This document shows, piece after piece, positions 9,619-19,292 of a stretch of DNA of 64,000 bases. Position 1 is the first letter of the stretch; every line of letters begins with the position of its first letter. The position numbers were made by a program, and so were the translations under genes. The notes beneath the pieces were generated by a model that was not told where the DNA came from, searched no databases, and saw only the letters and a program-made list of their open reading frames with translations. Origin of the DNA: Caulobacteraceae bacterium (GTDB lineage Bacteria; Pseudomonadota; Alphaproteobacteria; Caulobacterales; Caulobacteraceae); the NCBI GenBank assembly GCA_947478785.1, contig CANJXI010000004.1, positions 27,078 to 91,077 of the forward strand, read 5' to 3'.

Positions 9619-10230
9619 ATGCCGCGCATCGAACCCATGCCCTTGCACGCCCTGACGCCCAAGGAGCGGCAGCGCCAGGAGCATTCGGTCCAGCATGGCG
9701 GCTCGCCGGCCGACAAGACCGCCTCGCGGATCCTGGCCTATGCCCAGCACGAGCACATTCCGGACGACGGCGACCGCCACTACAACTATCCCCGGCACCT
9801 CCTCGGCGGGAAGCTGCTTGAGATGCTGCGCATCCGCAGCGCCCAGCTCGGCGGCTGCGCACCCTGCATGGAGGCCCGCAAAGTCGACAGCGTCACCGAC
9901 GACGTGGTCGTCTGCCTGATCGATACGTCGCTGCGTGGCGACCTGACCGAACGGGAGCGCCGGGCGCTGGCGTTCCTCGACCTTCTGGCCGGGGATCATC
10001 ATCAGATCGGCGACGCGGTCTACCGCGGCCTGGCCGAGGTGTTCACCACCGCCGAGATCATCGAGCTTGGCCAGACCTGTGGGTCGATGATCGGCATCCA
10101 CCGCTTCATCCACACGCTGGATCCCCACGGCGATTCCAAGCCGGTGATCCCCTTCGATCCGGCTCAGGTCGGCGTGACCTGGAACGAACTGCACGGCGCC
10201 GCTGTGGAGCAGCAGGCCGTCAAGGCGTGA
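9619..10230 (+). CDS. Carboxymuconolactone decarboxylase / AhpD-like family protein
   Basis: 203 aa; CxxC context LRIRSAQLGGCAPCMEAR and downstream helical region. Confidence 0.7.
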   Translation: MPRIEPMPLHALTPKERQRQEHSVQHGGSPADKTASRILAYAQHEHIPDDGDRHYNYPRHLLGGKLLEMLRIRSAQLGGCAPCMEARKVDSVTDDVVVCLIDTSLRGDLTERERRALAFLDLLAGDHHQIGDAVYRGLAEVFTTAEIIELGQTCGSMIGIHRFIHTLDPHGDSKPVIPFDPAQVGVTWNELHGAAVEQQAVKA

Positions 10231-10275
10231 CGCCGGACGAGCCTGGACGGCGTTCGCGTTCGCTGGAGTAGGATC

Positions 10276-11295
10276 ATGCGGGACATCGAGTTTGGCTCCA
10301 CGGGGTTCTACCCCGCGTTCGACGGCGTCAGGCGGGCGCAGCTCTCGGAGAGCCTGGGCTTCGACCTCCAGGGCTTCAGCGAGAACCATTCGCGCGCCAC
10401 CGACTGCTTCGGCGAGATGCGCGATGCGGCGCGCGGGACCAGCCGCATCAAGCTCGCCTGCGGCCCGGTCAACTTCGTCACCCGCCATCCCGGCGTGGTG
10501 GCCGCCGGGATCATCCCGATCCAGATCCTCAGCGGCGGGCGGGCGATCTGCAACCTCGCCACGGGGGACTCCGCGGTCGCCGCGGCCGGCATGCCGCGCC
10601 AGCGGATCGCCGACATGGAGCGGGACATGATCATCCTGCGCACCTATCTCGACCGGGGCGTGGTGGCATACGAGAACGGCAAGACCAGCCGGCTGGAGTG
10701 GGCCGACAACCTCGACTGGCCCTACCTGCCGATCCAGATGGCGGCCAGCGGGCCCAAGGCCATCGCGCTCGCCGCCCGCCGCGCCGACCGCATCTGCCTG
10801 GGCGTCGGCGCCAACCCCCATCGGGTCCGCTGGGCGCTGGACATCATCGACGAGGAGCTGGCGAGGACCGGCCGGGACCGCGAGGCGATGCGCGTCGGCA
10901 TGTTCCTGCCCATCGCCATCACCGATGACCGGGCGAGCGGCCGCAAGGCCATCCGCACGCGGGTCTCGGGCTTCGCGCACATGCAGAGCGGCGTCGGCAC
11001 CGACCTTTCCCAGCAGCCGGAGATCCTGCGCAAGGTCACCGCGTGGATGCGCGACAACTACGACTACAGCTTCCACCGGCCCGACGCCCCGCCGGAAAAT
11101 CCCAACACGGCGGTGATCGACGAGGACTTCGGCGACTGGATGGGGATCGGCGGACCGGTCTCCTACTGTCTCGATCGGATGGGCGAGCTGGTCGGCCTGG
11201 GGATCGACTTCTTCATCACCGCGCTCCACCAGCCGGCCGAGCGGGAGGTCTATTCCGCGGACGTCATGCCGGCGCTGCGCAAGGTGCGCGGCTGA
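10276..11295 (+). CDS. LLM-class flavin-dependent oxidoreductase
   Basis: 339 aa; luciferase-like features (LACGPVNFVTRHPGVVAAGIIPIQILSGGRAICNLATGDS, PIQMAASGPKAIALAARRADRI). Confidence 0.8.
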   Translation: MRDIEFGSTGFYPAFDGVRRAQLSESLGFDLQGFSENHSRATDCFGEMRDAARGTSRIKLACGPVNFVTRHPGVVAAGIIPIQILSGGRAICNLATGDSAVAAAGMPRQRIADMERDMIILRTYLDRGVVAYENGKTSRLEWADNLDWPYLPIQMAASGPKAIALAARRADRICLGVGANPHRVRWALDIIDEELARTGRDREAMRVGMFLPIAITDDRASGRKAIRTRVSGFAHMQSGVGTDLSQQPEILRKVTAWMRDNYDYSFHRPDAPPENPNTAVIDEDFGDWMGIGGPVSYCLDRMGELVGLGIDFFITALHQPAEREVYSADVMPALRKVRG

Positions 11296-12082
11296 CGCCC
11301 AATGCCGGGACGGCCGCGCGCAAGCCCAGCGCGTCGAGCTGTCGCCAGATCGCCGCGTAATATTCCGGGACGTAGTGGAACGGGCTGAGGCCCCATTCGT
11401 GGGCGTCGTCGGCCAGCCGGTGTTCGGGGGCCTGGACCTCGGCCATCGACGGCATCAGGCGCAGGAACGCCGCCTCGTAGCGGGCCAGCAGCGCGCTGTG
11501 GGCGGCGATGTCGGCGGGACGGCCCGGCAAGATCTCGGCGTTGGCGAGGACGGGGCTATGGCCAGCCGGCACCCTTCGCCGGTCCGCCCATTGCGCGCGA
11601 TGCAGGATGAGCTTAGCCTCGGCGAGCGGGGTGGCCCGCACCAGGGCGGCGAACTGCGCGGCGCCTTCCAGCCAGAGCCGTTCGGCCGCGGCCGACAGGC
11701 GCGGGACGGGCCGCGCGCCGCGCAGCGCCGGCTGTCTCAGATAGCCGCTGACCTCCAGCTCCCAGCTGTGGGTGACCAGCCCGCCGCCGGCCGCGAGCAG
11801 GTCGAATCGCTCGTCGATGAAGTCGAACAGGATGTGGGTGGGACGAAACGCCACAAGGCCGGCCATCGCCGTCTTCTCGATGTCGGCGACCAGCGCGCGG
11901 TGCGGCTGCGGCTTCAGGCGCGCCGGGGGTTTCTCCGCCGCCATGAAGCCTGCGGGCGATGACGCGAACAGGCTGGCCAGACTCGTCCGCGACACATAGT
12001 GCAGGGCCACATCGCAAGCGTGGCCACGGAACCGCCACAGATCGCGGGTTATGCAGCTGCCGACTATGGCGACCCTAGACAT
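11264..12082 (-). CDS. DUF6270-like protein
   Basis: Start placed at internal ATG (MSRVAIVGSCITRDLWRF); YVSRTSLASLF and FDFIDERFDL resemble DUF6270 proteins. Confidence 0.65.
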   Translation of the reverse strand: MSRVAIVGSCITRDLWRFRGHACDVALHYVSRTSLASLFASSPAGFMAAEKPPARLKPQPHRALVADIEKTAMAGLVAFRPTHILFDFIDERFDLLAAGGGLVTHSWELEVSGYLRQPALRGARPVPRLSAAAERLWLEGAAQFAALVRATPLAEAKLILHRAQWADRRRVPAGHSPVLANAEILPGRPADIAAHSALLARYEAAFLRLMPSMAEVQAPEHRLADDAHEWGLSPFHYVPEYYAAIWRQLDALGLRAAVPALGVSRAPCAAPA

Positions 12083-12305
12083 CCTTGCTCCCGGCGCCCA
12101 CGCCGCGCATATCCCTGCCGGATCGCGGCGCGGGGCGTATTGGCGCGGCAGGATTGACATCGAATCGACCGCCACGCATCTGTCGAACGTCCCTGGGCGT
12201 TACGATAAAGAGGCCGGTCGTTTACCGTGCCTTGTCCGGCGTTCACCATTTTAGACCATCCATCAGGTATCCAGGCGAATCGACGGACGGGACGGCTGTG
12301 CGCGC

Positions 12306-14033
12306 ATGAAGATCTTCACGTTTCTTTCCAACCAACCGGACAACGTCCTGACCCGCGCGCTGGGCGAGGGCAAGCGGCCCTTCGCCGTGGCCGCCGCGTT
12401 CAGCTTCGTCTCCAACGTCCTCTACCTGGCGCTGCCGCTCTACACCTACCAGATCTACGGTCGGGTGCTGACCAGCCAGAGCCAGCCGACGCTGTGGGTG
12501 CTGACGCTGATCACCATCTTCGTCTTCGTCGTCTCGGCCTCGATCGATGATTTCCGCGCCCGCATCCTGATCAACTACGGCGTCCTCCTGGACCAGCGCG
12601 TCTCGGGCCGGGTGTTCTCCGCGCTGTTCGACGCCTCGGTCCGCGGCGAGCAGAGCGCCGGCGCCCAGGCGCTGCGCGACCTCGACCAGTTCCGCCAGAC
12701 GCTCACCGGCATCGCCGCGGCGGCGTTCTTCGACGTGCCGTGGATTCCGGTCTTCCTGTTCGTCCTGTTCACGATCGACCCCCTGGTCGGCGTCGTCACC
12801 ACCCTGGCCGCCGTCGTGCTGCTGATCCTGGCCCTGATGCAGGAGCGAGCCATCCGCCCGGCCAGCCGCGAAGCCAGCGACGCCGGCCTCAAGAGCTATG
12901 CCTTCACCGGCGCCGCGTTGCGCAACGGCGAGGTCGTGCGCGCCATGGGCATGCTGCCGACGCTGGGCTCGGCCTGGGCCGGCCACCGGCGGGTGACCAT
13001 CGAGCGTGGCGCCAACGTGGCCGAGATGTCGAATATGTACACCGACATCATCAAGACGGTGCGGATGGGCGTCCAGGTGCTGATCATCGCGATCGGCGCC
13101 TACCTGATCCTGAAGGGTAAGATCCATTCGGGCATGCTGTTCGCCAACATGATCCTGGCCAGCCGAGCCCTGCAGCCGATCGAGAAGATCGTCGGCTCCT
13201 GGGAGCCGCTCAACAACATGGCCCGCGCCCACCAGCGGCTGATGCAGCTGCTCACTAAGGCCGAGGCGCCGCCGGCCGGGATGACGCTGCCCAGGCCCAA
13301 GGGCCAGCTGAGCTGCGAGGCGGTGAACTTCGCGCCGGCCGGGGCCCAGAAGCTGCTGCTCGGCAACATAAATTTCAGCCTTCAGCCGGGCGAGATCCTG
13401 GGCGTCATCGGCCCGTCCGGGGCCGGCAAGTCGACCCTGGCGCGCCTGCTGATGGGTATCTGGCGGCCGCTCAACGGGGTCGTGCGCCTCGACGGGGCCG
13501 ATGTCTTCACCTGGGATCGCGGCGACTTCGGCCGCCACGTGGGCTACCTGCCGCAGGACACCGAGCTGTTCGCGGGCAGCGTGCGTCACAACATCGCGCG
13601 TTTCCGCTCCGACGTCCCCGACGAGGTGGTGGTGCGCGCCGCCCAGCTGGCCGGCGCCCACGAGCTGATCCTGCGCATGCCCAAGGGCTACGACACCGAC
13701 GTCGGCGAGGGCGGGCACACCCTGTCCGCCGGCCAGCGGCAGCGGGTCGGCCTGGCGCGCGCCATGCTGGGCGAGCCCGCCTTCATCGTGCTCGACGAAC
13801 CCAACGCCAGCCTGGACGCGGAGGGCGAGGACGCGCTGCTCAAGGCGCTCGACGCCATGAAGACCAACGGCGCCACCGTGGTGGTGATTTCCCACAAGCC
13901 CAGCATCTTCCGGGCCGCCGACAAGATGCTGGTCCTGCGTGACGGGCGCATCGAACTGTTCGGTCCGCGCGACCAGGTCATGGCCCGGCTGACCAAGCCG
14001 GCCGAGGTCCGCGCCGTGGAGGCTTCGCGATGA
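12306..14033 (+). CDS. Type I secretion permease/ATPase (RsaD/PrtD/HlyB-like)
   Basis: 575 aa; N-terminal TM domain, Walker A GPSGAGKST, signature LSAGQRQRVGLARA, Walker B FIVLDEP. Confidence 0.93.
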   Translation: MKIFTFLSNQPDNVLTRALGEGKRPFAVAAAFSFVSNVLYLALPLYTYQIYGRVLTSQSQPTLWVLTLITIFVFVVSASIDDFRARILINYGVLLDQRVSGRVFSALFDASVRGEQSAGAQALRDLDQFRQTLTGIAAAAFFDVPWIPVFLFVLFTIDPLVGVVTTLAAVVLLILALMQERAIRPASREASDAGLKSYAFTGAALRNGEVVRAMGMLPTLGSAWAGHRRVTIERGANVAEMSNMYTDIIKTVRMGVQVLIIAIGAYLILKGKIHSGMLFANMILASRALQPIEKIVGSWEPLNNMARAHQRLMQLLTKAEAPPAGMTLPRPKGQLSCEAVNFAPAGAQKLLLGNINFSLQPGEILGVIGPSGAGKSTLARLLMGIWRPLNGVVRLDGADVFTWDRGDFGRHVGYLPQDTELFAGSVRHNIARFRSDVPDEVVVRAAQLAGAHELILRMPKGYDTDVGEGGHTLSAGQRQRVGLARAMLGEPAFIVLDEPNASLDAEGEDALLKALDAMKTNGATVVVISHKPSIFRAADKMLVLRDGRIELFGPRDQVMARLTKPAEVRAVEASR

Positions 14034-15403
14034 AACTCGACCTCGGACCCGTCCGCTCTTCCTATGTCGCCCCGACCTTCGGGGCCGACGACCGCACGCC
14101 GGTCGATCCGGCGCTGCAGGCCCGGCTGCGCCGGCCGATGGTGGTCGGCGCCTCCATCATCGGAGTGTTCGTGCTGGGCCTGGGCCTCTGGGCCTCGGTC
14201 AGCTCGCTGAGCACCGGTATCACCGCCCAGGCCTCGGTGCGCGTCGAGGCCAACCGCAAGTCCATCCGGACCAAGGAGGGCGGCACGGTTCGGCAGATCC
14301 TCGTCAAGGAGGGCCAGCGGGTGCGCCCGGGCCAGCCGCTGATCCTGTTCAACGACACCGAGACGCGCGCGGCCTACGACGTCTTCCAGAACCAAGTCGA
14401 CAGCCTGCAGTCCCAGTCGGCGCGGCTGAGCGCCGAGGCCACCGGCCGCACGGCGCTGGAATTCGCGCCCGAACTCACGGCGCGGATTTCCGACCCCAGG
14501 GTCGGCGGGATGATTCGCGACCAGCAGTTCCTGTTCACCAGCCGCTATCAGCTGTTCCAGAGCCAGATGGGCGTGCTGGGCCAGCGGCTCGACCAGCTGC
14601 AGACCCAGATCGAGGGCCAGCAGGCGCAGGTCGATTCGGTCAACGAGCAGGCCCGCCTCACCGACGAGGAACTGGCCGGCTACAAGACCCTGTTCGACAA
14701 GGGCTACGCGCCCAAGACCCTGATCCTGCGCTACGAGCGTTCGCTGGCCGACCTCAACGGGCGCAAGGGCTCGCTCATGGCCGACATCGCCAAGCTCCGC
14801 CAGCAGATCGGCGAGACGCGCATGCAGATGAACGCCAATCGCGACCAGCGGCAGAGCCAGGCCGCCGAATCACTGCGCGACACCCAGGCCAAATATGCCG
14901 ACACCCTGCCGCGACTCACCGCGGCGCGGGAGGCCCTGAACGGCACCGTGAAGCGCTCGCCGGTGGACGGCTATGTGTTCAACCTGACCCAGTTCACGGT
15001 CGGCGGCGTGACCGCGCCCGGCGAGCTTCTGATGGATATCGTGCCGGCCGACGCGCCGCTGATGGTCACCGCCCTGATCAAGCCCGAGGATGTCGATGAC
15101 GTACACGTCGGCATGAAGGCCCGCGTGCGCCTGACCGGCCTCAACGCGCGCTGGCACGATCCGCTGGACGCCAAGGTCGTGGTGGTCTCCGCCGACCGCT
15201 TCGACAATGAAAAGACAGGACAATCGGCCTATCGCGTCGATCTGCGGATCGATCCGCAAGAACTCACCAAGCTCAAGCACGGAACGCGGATAACGCCCGG
15301 CATGCCCGCCCAGGCGATGATCGTGACCGGCAGCCGCTCGGTGATGGGATCGCTGATTTCGCCGATCACCGACACCCTGCACCAGGCGCTCCGGGACCAG
15401 TAG
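14030..15403 (+). CDS. HlyD-family membrane fusion protein (RsaE-like)
   Basis: 457 aa; N-terminal TM, VRVEANRKSIRTKEGGTVRQILVKEGQRVRPGQPLILFNDTETRA lipoyl-like motif, coiled coil; 4-nt overlap with ABC gene. Confidence 0.93.
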   Translation: MKLDLGPVRSSYVAPTFGADDRTPVDPALQARLRRPMVVGASIIGVFVLGLGLWASVSSLSTGITAQASVRVEANRKSIRTKEGGTVRQILVKEGQRVRPGQPLILFNDTETRAAYDVFQNQVDSLQSQSARLSAEATGRTALEFAPELTARISDPRVGGMIRDQQFLFTSRYQLFQSQMGVLGQRLDQLQTQIEGQQAQVDSVNEQARLTDEELAGYKTLFDKGYAPKTLILRYERSLADLNGRKGSLMADIAKLRQQIGETRMQMNANRDQRQSQAAESLRDTQAKYADTLPRLTAAREALNGTVKRSPVDGYVFNLTQFTVGGVTAPGELLMDIVPADAPLMVTALIKPEDVDDVHVGMKARVRLTGLNARWHDPLDAKVVVVSADRFDNEKTGQSAYRVDLRIDPQELTKLKHGTRITPGMPAQAMIVTGSRSVMGSLISPITDTLHQALRDQ

Positions 15404-15617
15404 TTGCGTCTCGGTGACAGGCCTTTCAACTAAGGTTCCGCTACCCTTTTTGCTGTTGCTTATGAGGCAGGCTTCCGATAGGTCTTCCGTCGGGCTCGTT
15501 TAACCTTCGCCGCAGCCACGCTATGGCGCTTGGGATGAATGGACCGTCGGGACTGCTCCATCGGGGATGGGGGTCAGGCGTGCCGAGGGTCCGTGTGACA
15601 CATGACTGGAGAGATGA

Positions 15618-17525
15618 ATGTCGACCTATTTCTTTGAAACCATCACGGCTGCGCAAGCGCTCGGATTTGGCGCCACCCAGAACGATACGCTGGTGTTCAG
15701 CAACCCGACGTCCAGCGGTAGCAAGATGTCGGTGATCTACAACGCGGCGACGCCGACGTTGGCGGCGACCGTGACGGTCACTGATTTGACCACGGGCCGC
15801 GCGGTGACGTTCGGTCAAGGCATCTATGGCGAAGGCGGCGCTGTCGTGAGTCTCGTCGGCGGTCCGGTGGTCTTCCCGGACGGTTCGAACCTGTTCATCG
15901 GCAACCCGGCGGTGGCGGAGACGCCCGCAGCCGGCACCGGCACGGCGTTCAATGACGGCCTTTTCGGCGGTTCGGGCACCGGCGCGGATGACGTCCTCGA
16001 CGGCGGCAACGGCAACAATCTGATCCAGGGCAACGGCGGCGACGACAGCCTGACCGCGGGTTCGGGCAACGACACCATCTATGGGGGTCAAGGCAACGAC
16101 ACCATCAATGGCGGTAACGGCACCGATTACGTCAACGGCAACGTCGGCAACGACACCATCACCGGCGGCTCCGGCGCCAGCACCCTCCTGGGCGGCCAAG
16201 GCAACGACAGCATCCAGGGCGGCACGGGCAGTGAAAACCTGAGCGGCGACGTCGGCAACGACAGCATCAACGGCGGCGGCGGCGGCGACGTGGTCTTCGG
16301 CGCGGTCGGCACCGACACGATCGTCGTTGGCGACGGCACCAACCAGGTCGACGGCGGCGACGACAGTGACTCGATCACGGTCGGCACCGGCAGCAACACC
16401 GTCTTCGGCGGCACGGGCAACGACGTGATCGTGATCGGCGCCGGCGGCGCGACGGCGAGCAACTATGCCCAGGGCAACACGGGCGATGACACCATCGGCA
16501 CCGGCAACGCCGGCGCGGACCTCATCCTCGGCGGCCAGGGCAACGACAGCATCACCAGCAGCGGTGGTGGCGCCGACGTCCTGAACGGCAACCTCGGCAA
16601 CGACTCCATCGACGCCCAGGGCACCGCTTCCAACCGCATCGACGGTGAAGCCGGCAACGACGTCATTGGTGACGCCGGCGGCAAGAACACCATCTCCGGC
16701 GGCGACGGCGATGACACGATCAACCTGACTGGCACAAGCTCGACCCTCGATGGTGACAGCGTTTCTGGCGGTATCGGCAACGACTCGATCACCGACAACG
16801 GTGGCAGCAACACGATCGACGCCGGGGCCGGCAACGACACCATCACCGAAGCCGGCGCTAGCGCCACCGGCAACAACACGATCTTCGGCGGTGACGGCAA
16901 CGACAGCATCACGACCCTGGACGGCAAGGACACGATCACCGGCGACGGCGGCAACGATGTGATCACCTCAGGGGCTGGCAATGACGCGGTTACGGCCGGC
17001 GACGGCAATGACAGCGTTGATGGCGGTACGGGCACCGACAATATCGATGGCGGAACCGGTAACGACAGCCTCGTGGGTGGAACCGGTAACGACTCCGTCC
17101 AAGGCGGCGACGGCAACGACGTGATCACGGGCGGCACCGGCACGGACTTCCTCAACGGCGGACTTGGCAGCGACCGCTTCGTCTTCGCCAGCGGCGACTC
17201 CGGCTTCACGGCGGGCTCTCTCGACCAGATCCAAGACTGGACGGGTGGTACTGCCGCGGCTCCGGTGGATACCCTGGTGTTCGGCCTTGGGGTTCCTGCT
17301 TCCAGCAGTGAGTATCTCGAACTGAGCGCGGCGGACTACGGCACGGCGAAGACGGCGGCTGACACCCAAATCGCCGGTGGTGTGGCCAACTACGTGGCAG
17401 TCCAGGTCGGCACTGACGTCGTCCTCTTCGTCGACACCGGCGCCAACAACGGTACCGCTGAAGACGCGGTGGTCCTGGTCGGCCGCACGCTGGCCGACAT
17501 CGACGTCACGAACATCGTCGGCTAA
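15618..17525 (+). CDS. RTX (hemolysin-type calcium-binding repeat) protein, S-layer/T1SS substrate candidate
   Basis: 635 aa; many GGxGNDxIxGG nonapeptide-type repeats over most of the length; C-terminal non-repeat domain ending ADIDVTNIVG; directly downstream of T1SS genes. Confidence 0.9.
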   Translation: MSTYFFETITAAQALGFGATQNDTLVFSNPTSSGSKMSVIYNAATPTLAATVTVTDLTTGRAVTFGQGIYGEGGAVVSLVGGPVVFPDGSNLFIGNPAVAETPAAGTGTAFNDGLFGGSGTGADDVLDGGNGNNLIQGNGGDDSLTAGSGNDTIYGGQGNDTINGGNGTDYVNGNVGNDTITGGSGASTLLGGQGNDSIQGGTGSENLSGDVGNDSINGGGGGDVVFGAVGTDTIVVGDGTNQVDGGDDSDSITVGTGSNTVFGGTGNDVIVIGAGGATASNYAQGNTGDDTIGTGNAGADLILGGQGNDSITSSGGGADVLNGNLGNDSIDAQGTASNRIDGEAGNDVIGDAGGKNTISGGDGDDTINLTGTSSTLDGDSVSGGIGNDSITDNGGSNTIDAGAGNDTITEAGASATGNNTIFGGDGNDSITTLDGKDTITGDGGNDVITSGAGNDAVTAGDGNDSVDGGTGTDNIDGGTGNDSLVGGTGNDSVQGGDGNDVITGGTGTDFLNGGLGSDRFVFASGDSGFTAGSLDQIQDWTGGTAAAPVDTLVFGLGVPASSSEYLELSAADYGTAKTAADTQIAGGVANYVAVQVGTDVVLFVDTGANNGTAEDAVVLVGRTLADIDVTNIVG

Positions 17526-17552
17526 GCTTCGGATTCACGACGAAAGACTATT

Positions 17553-17583
17553 GGGCCGCCCTTCGGGGCGGCCCTTTTCTTTT
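17553..17583 (+). terminator. Rho-independent terminator after the RTX gene
   Basis: GGGCCGCCC-TTCG-GGGCGGCCC perfect stem with UUCG loop followed by TTTTCTTTT. Confidence 0.9.
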
Positions 17584-17625
17584 GGGAATTGCTCCGGAAA
17601 GCCCGTCCGCGTAAGCGGCTTGCCC

Positions 17626-19287
17626 ATGCAGAACGCCGCGATCTTCTTCCATCCGGACGCCTTCGACACCTCCCGCGCGCGCCTGCTCGGGCGGCATTCG
17701 GCGGGGGAAAGCTTCCTGCGCGGCTTCATGCGGCATGCCGACGTCGACCGGTTTCATTTCTTCAACGCGGGCGCGCGCGGACAGGCGGGGCTGGACGACC
17801 TCGTCAGCCGCATCTACCCGCCGACCAGGCCGGTGCGCTGGATCGCCCCGGCCAACCGCCGCGGCCTCGCCGATCCCGGCGTGCTCTGCATGTCGAGCCC
17901 GCAGATCAACCGCGAGGCCTGGCATCGCCGATTCGGAGGGTCCCGCGACTACGCGATCTGCGGGCTCACCCACACCACCGCGACCTCCACGGTGATGACC
18001 ATCCTGGGCGACCTGCTGGTCTCGCCCACCGAGGACTACGACGCGCTGATCTGCACCTCGAAGGCCGTGCGCGACAGCGTCGAATACCAGCTGGATGGCG
18101 TGCGCGAACACCTGGCCCGCGAGTTCGGGCCGCGCCGGCGCGGCGAGCTGCAGCGCGTCACCATTCCGCTGGGCATCAACACCGAGGACTTCGCGGTGAC
18201 CCCCGCCGACCGCAAGGCCTGGCGCGACCGGCTGGAGATTCCCGAGGACGCGGTCGTGGCCCTCTATGTGGGCCGCTTCAACGCGCGCGAGAAGATGAAC
18301 CCCGCGCTGATGGCCATCGCGCTCGAGAAGGCCGCCGTCGCCACCGGCCGGCCGATCTACTGGGTCAACTCCGGCTGGATGGAGAGCGGCGACGACGAGC
18401 ATGCCTTCCACGACGCGACCCGCGCGCTCTGCCCGTCCGTCCAGTACCGCCACGTCGACGGCCGCGGCGCGGACGTGCGGTTCTCCATCTGGTCGGTCGC
18501 CGACTTCTTCATCAGCTTCTCTGACAATATCCAGGAGACCTTCGGCCTGACCCCGGTGGAGGCCATGGCCGCGGGCCTGCCCTGCGTGGTCACCGACTGG
18601 AACGGCTACAAGGACACCGTGCGCCATGGCGAGGACGGCTTCCGGGTCACCACCTACGCCCCAGGGCCGGGCGCCGGCGGCGACTTCGCCTACTGGCACG
18701 CCAACGACTGGCTGAACTACGGCAACTACGTGGGCGGGGCGGCGCAATACACCGCCATCGACTACGGTGAGGCCGTCCAGGCGATCTCCATCCTGGTGCA
18801 GAACGCCGACTACCGGCGCAAGCTCGGCGCCCAGGCCAAGGCGCAGGCCAGGGCCGTGTTCGACTGGGCCGCGATCATTCCGCAGTACCAGGCGCTCTGG
18901 GCCGAGCAGGAGGCCCGCCGCCGCGCCGCCGCGCCGGACACCGCGCCCACCGATAATCCGTTCCGGCCGGACCCTTTCCGGCTGTTCGGAAACTACCCGA
19001 CGCATCATCTGCGAGAGGACGACCGGCTGGCCCTGGCGCCGGACCTGACGGCCGAGCAGGCGCTCGCGAGGCTGGCCTCGCCGCTTGCCGCGGCCAGCGC
19101 CGTGAACCGCCCGACGCTGGCCGAGGTCGCCCAGGTCCTGGCCTGGCTGGCTGGCCGGCCGGAAGCCTCCGTCGCGGATCTCCTGGCGACCTTCCCCGCG
19201 GCGCGCCGCCCGTTCGTCTGGCGAGGCCTGCTGTGGATCGCGCGGTTCGGCGCGATCATCATCACGCCGGCCGACCGGAACGCCTGA
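17626..19287 (+). CDS. Glycosyltransferase family 4-like
   Basis: ATG at 17626 (MQNAAIFFHPDAFDTS); VVALYVGRFNAREKMNPALMAIALEKA and QETFGLTPVEAMAAGLPCVVTDWNGYKDTV. Confidence 0.85.
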   Translation: MQNAAIFFHPDAFDTSRARLLGRHSAGESFLRGFMRHADVDRFHFFNAGARGQAGLDDLVSRIYPPTRPVRWIAPANRRGLADPGVLCMSSPQINREAWHRRFGGSRDYAICGLTHTTATSTVMTILGDLLVSPTEDYDALICTSKAVRDSVEYQLDGVREHLAREFGPRRRGELQRVTIPLGINTEDFAVTPADRKAWRDRLEIPEDAVVALYVGRFNAREKMNPALMAIALEKAAVATGRPIYWVNSGWMESGDDEHAFHDATRALCPSVQYRHVDGRGADVRFSIWSVADFFISFSDNIQETFGLTPVEAMAAGLPCVVTDWNGYKDTVRHGEDGFRVTTYAPGPGAGGDFAYWHANDWLNYGNYVGGAAQYTAIDYGEAVQAISILVQNADYRRKLGAQAKAQARAVFDWAAIIPQYQALWAEQEARRRAAAPDTAPTDNPFRPDPFRLFGNYPTHHLREDDRLALAPDLTAEQALARLASPLAAASAVNRPTLAEVAQVLAWLAGRPEASVADLLATFPAARRPFVWRGLLWIARFGAIIITPADRNA

Positions 19288-19292
19288 GCGCC

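Noticed and set aside
15950-17160. Dense short direct DNA repeats (ggcaacgac...) considered as CRISPR or minisatellite
   Set aside because: Units are coding, in frame and encode RTX nonapeptides; no spacer-repeat regularity and no cas genes.
16127-17209. Antisense ORFs rich in SLPSPP across the RTX gene
   Set aside because: Mirror of the GGxGND repeats read on the opposite strand; composition artefact.
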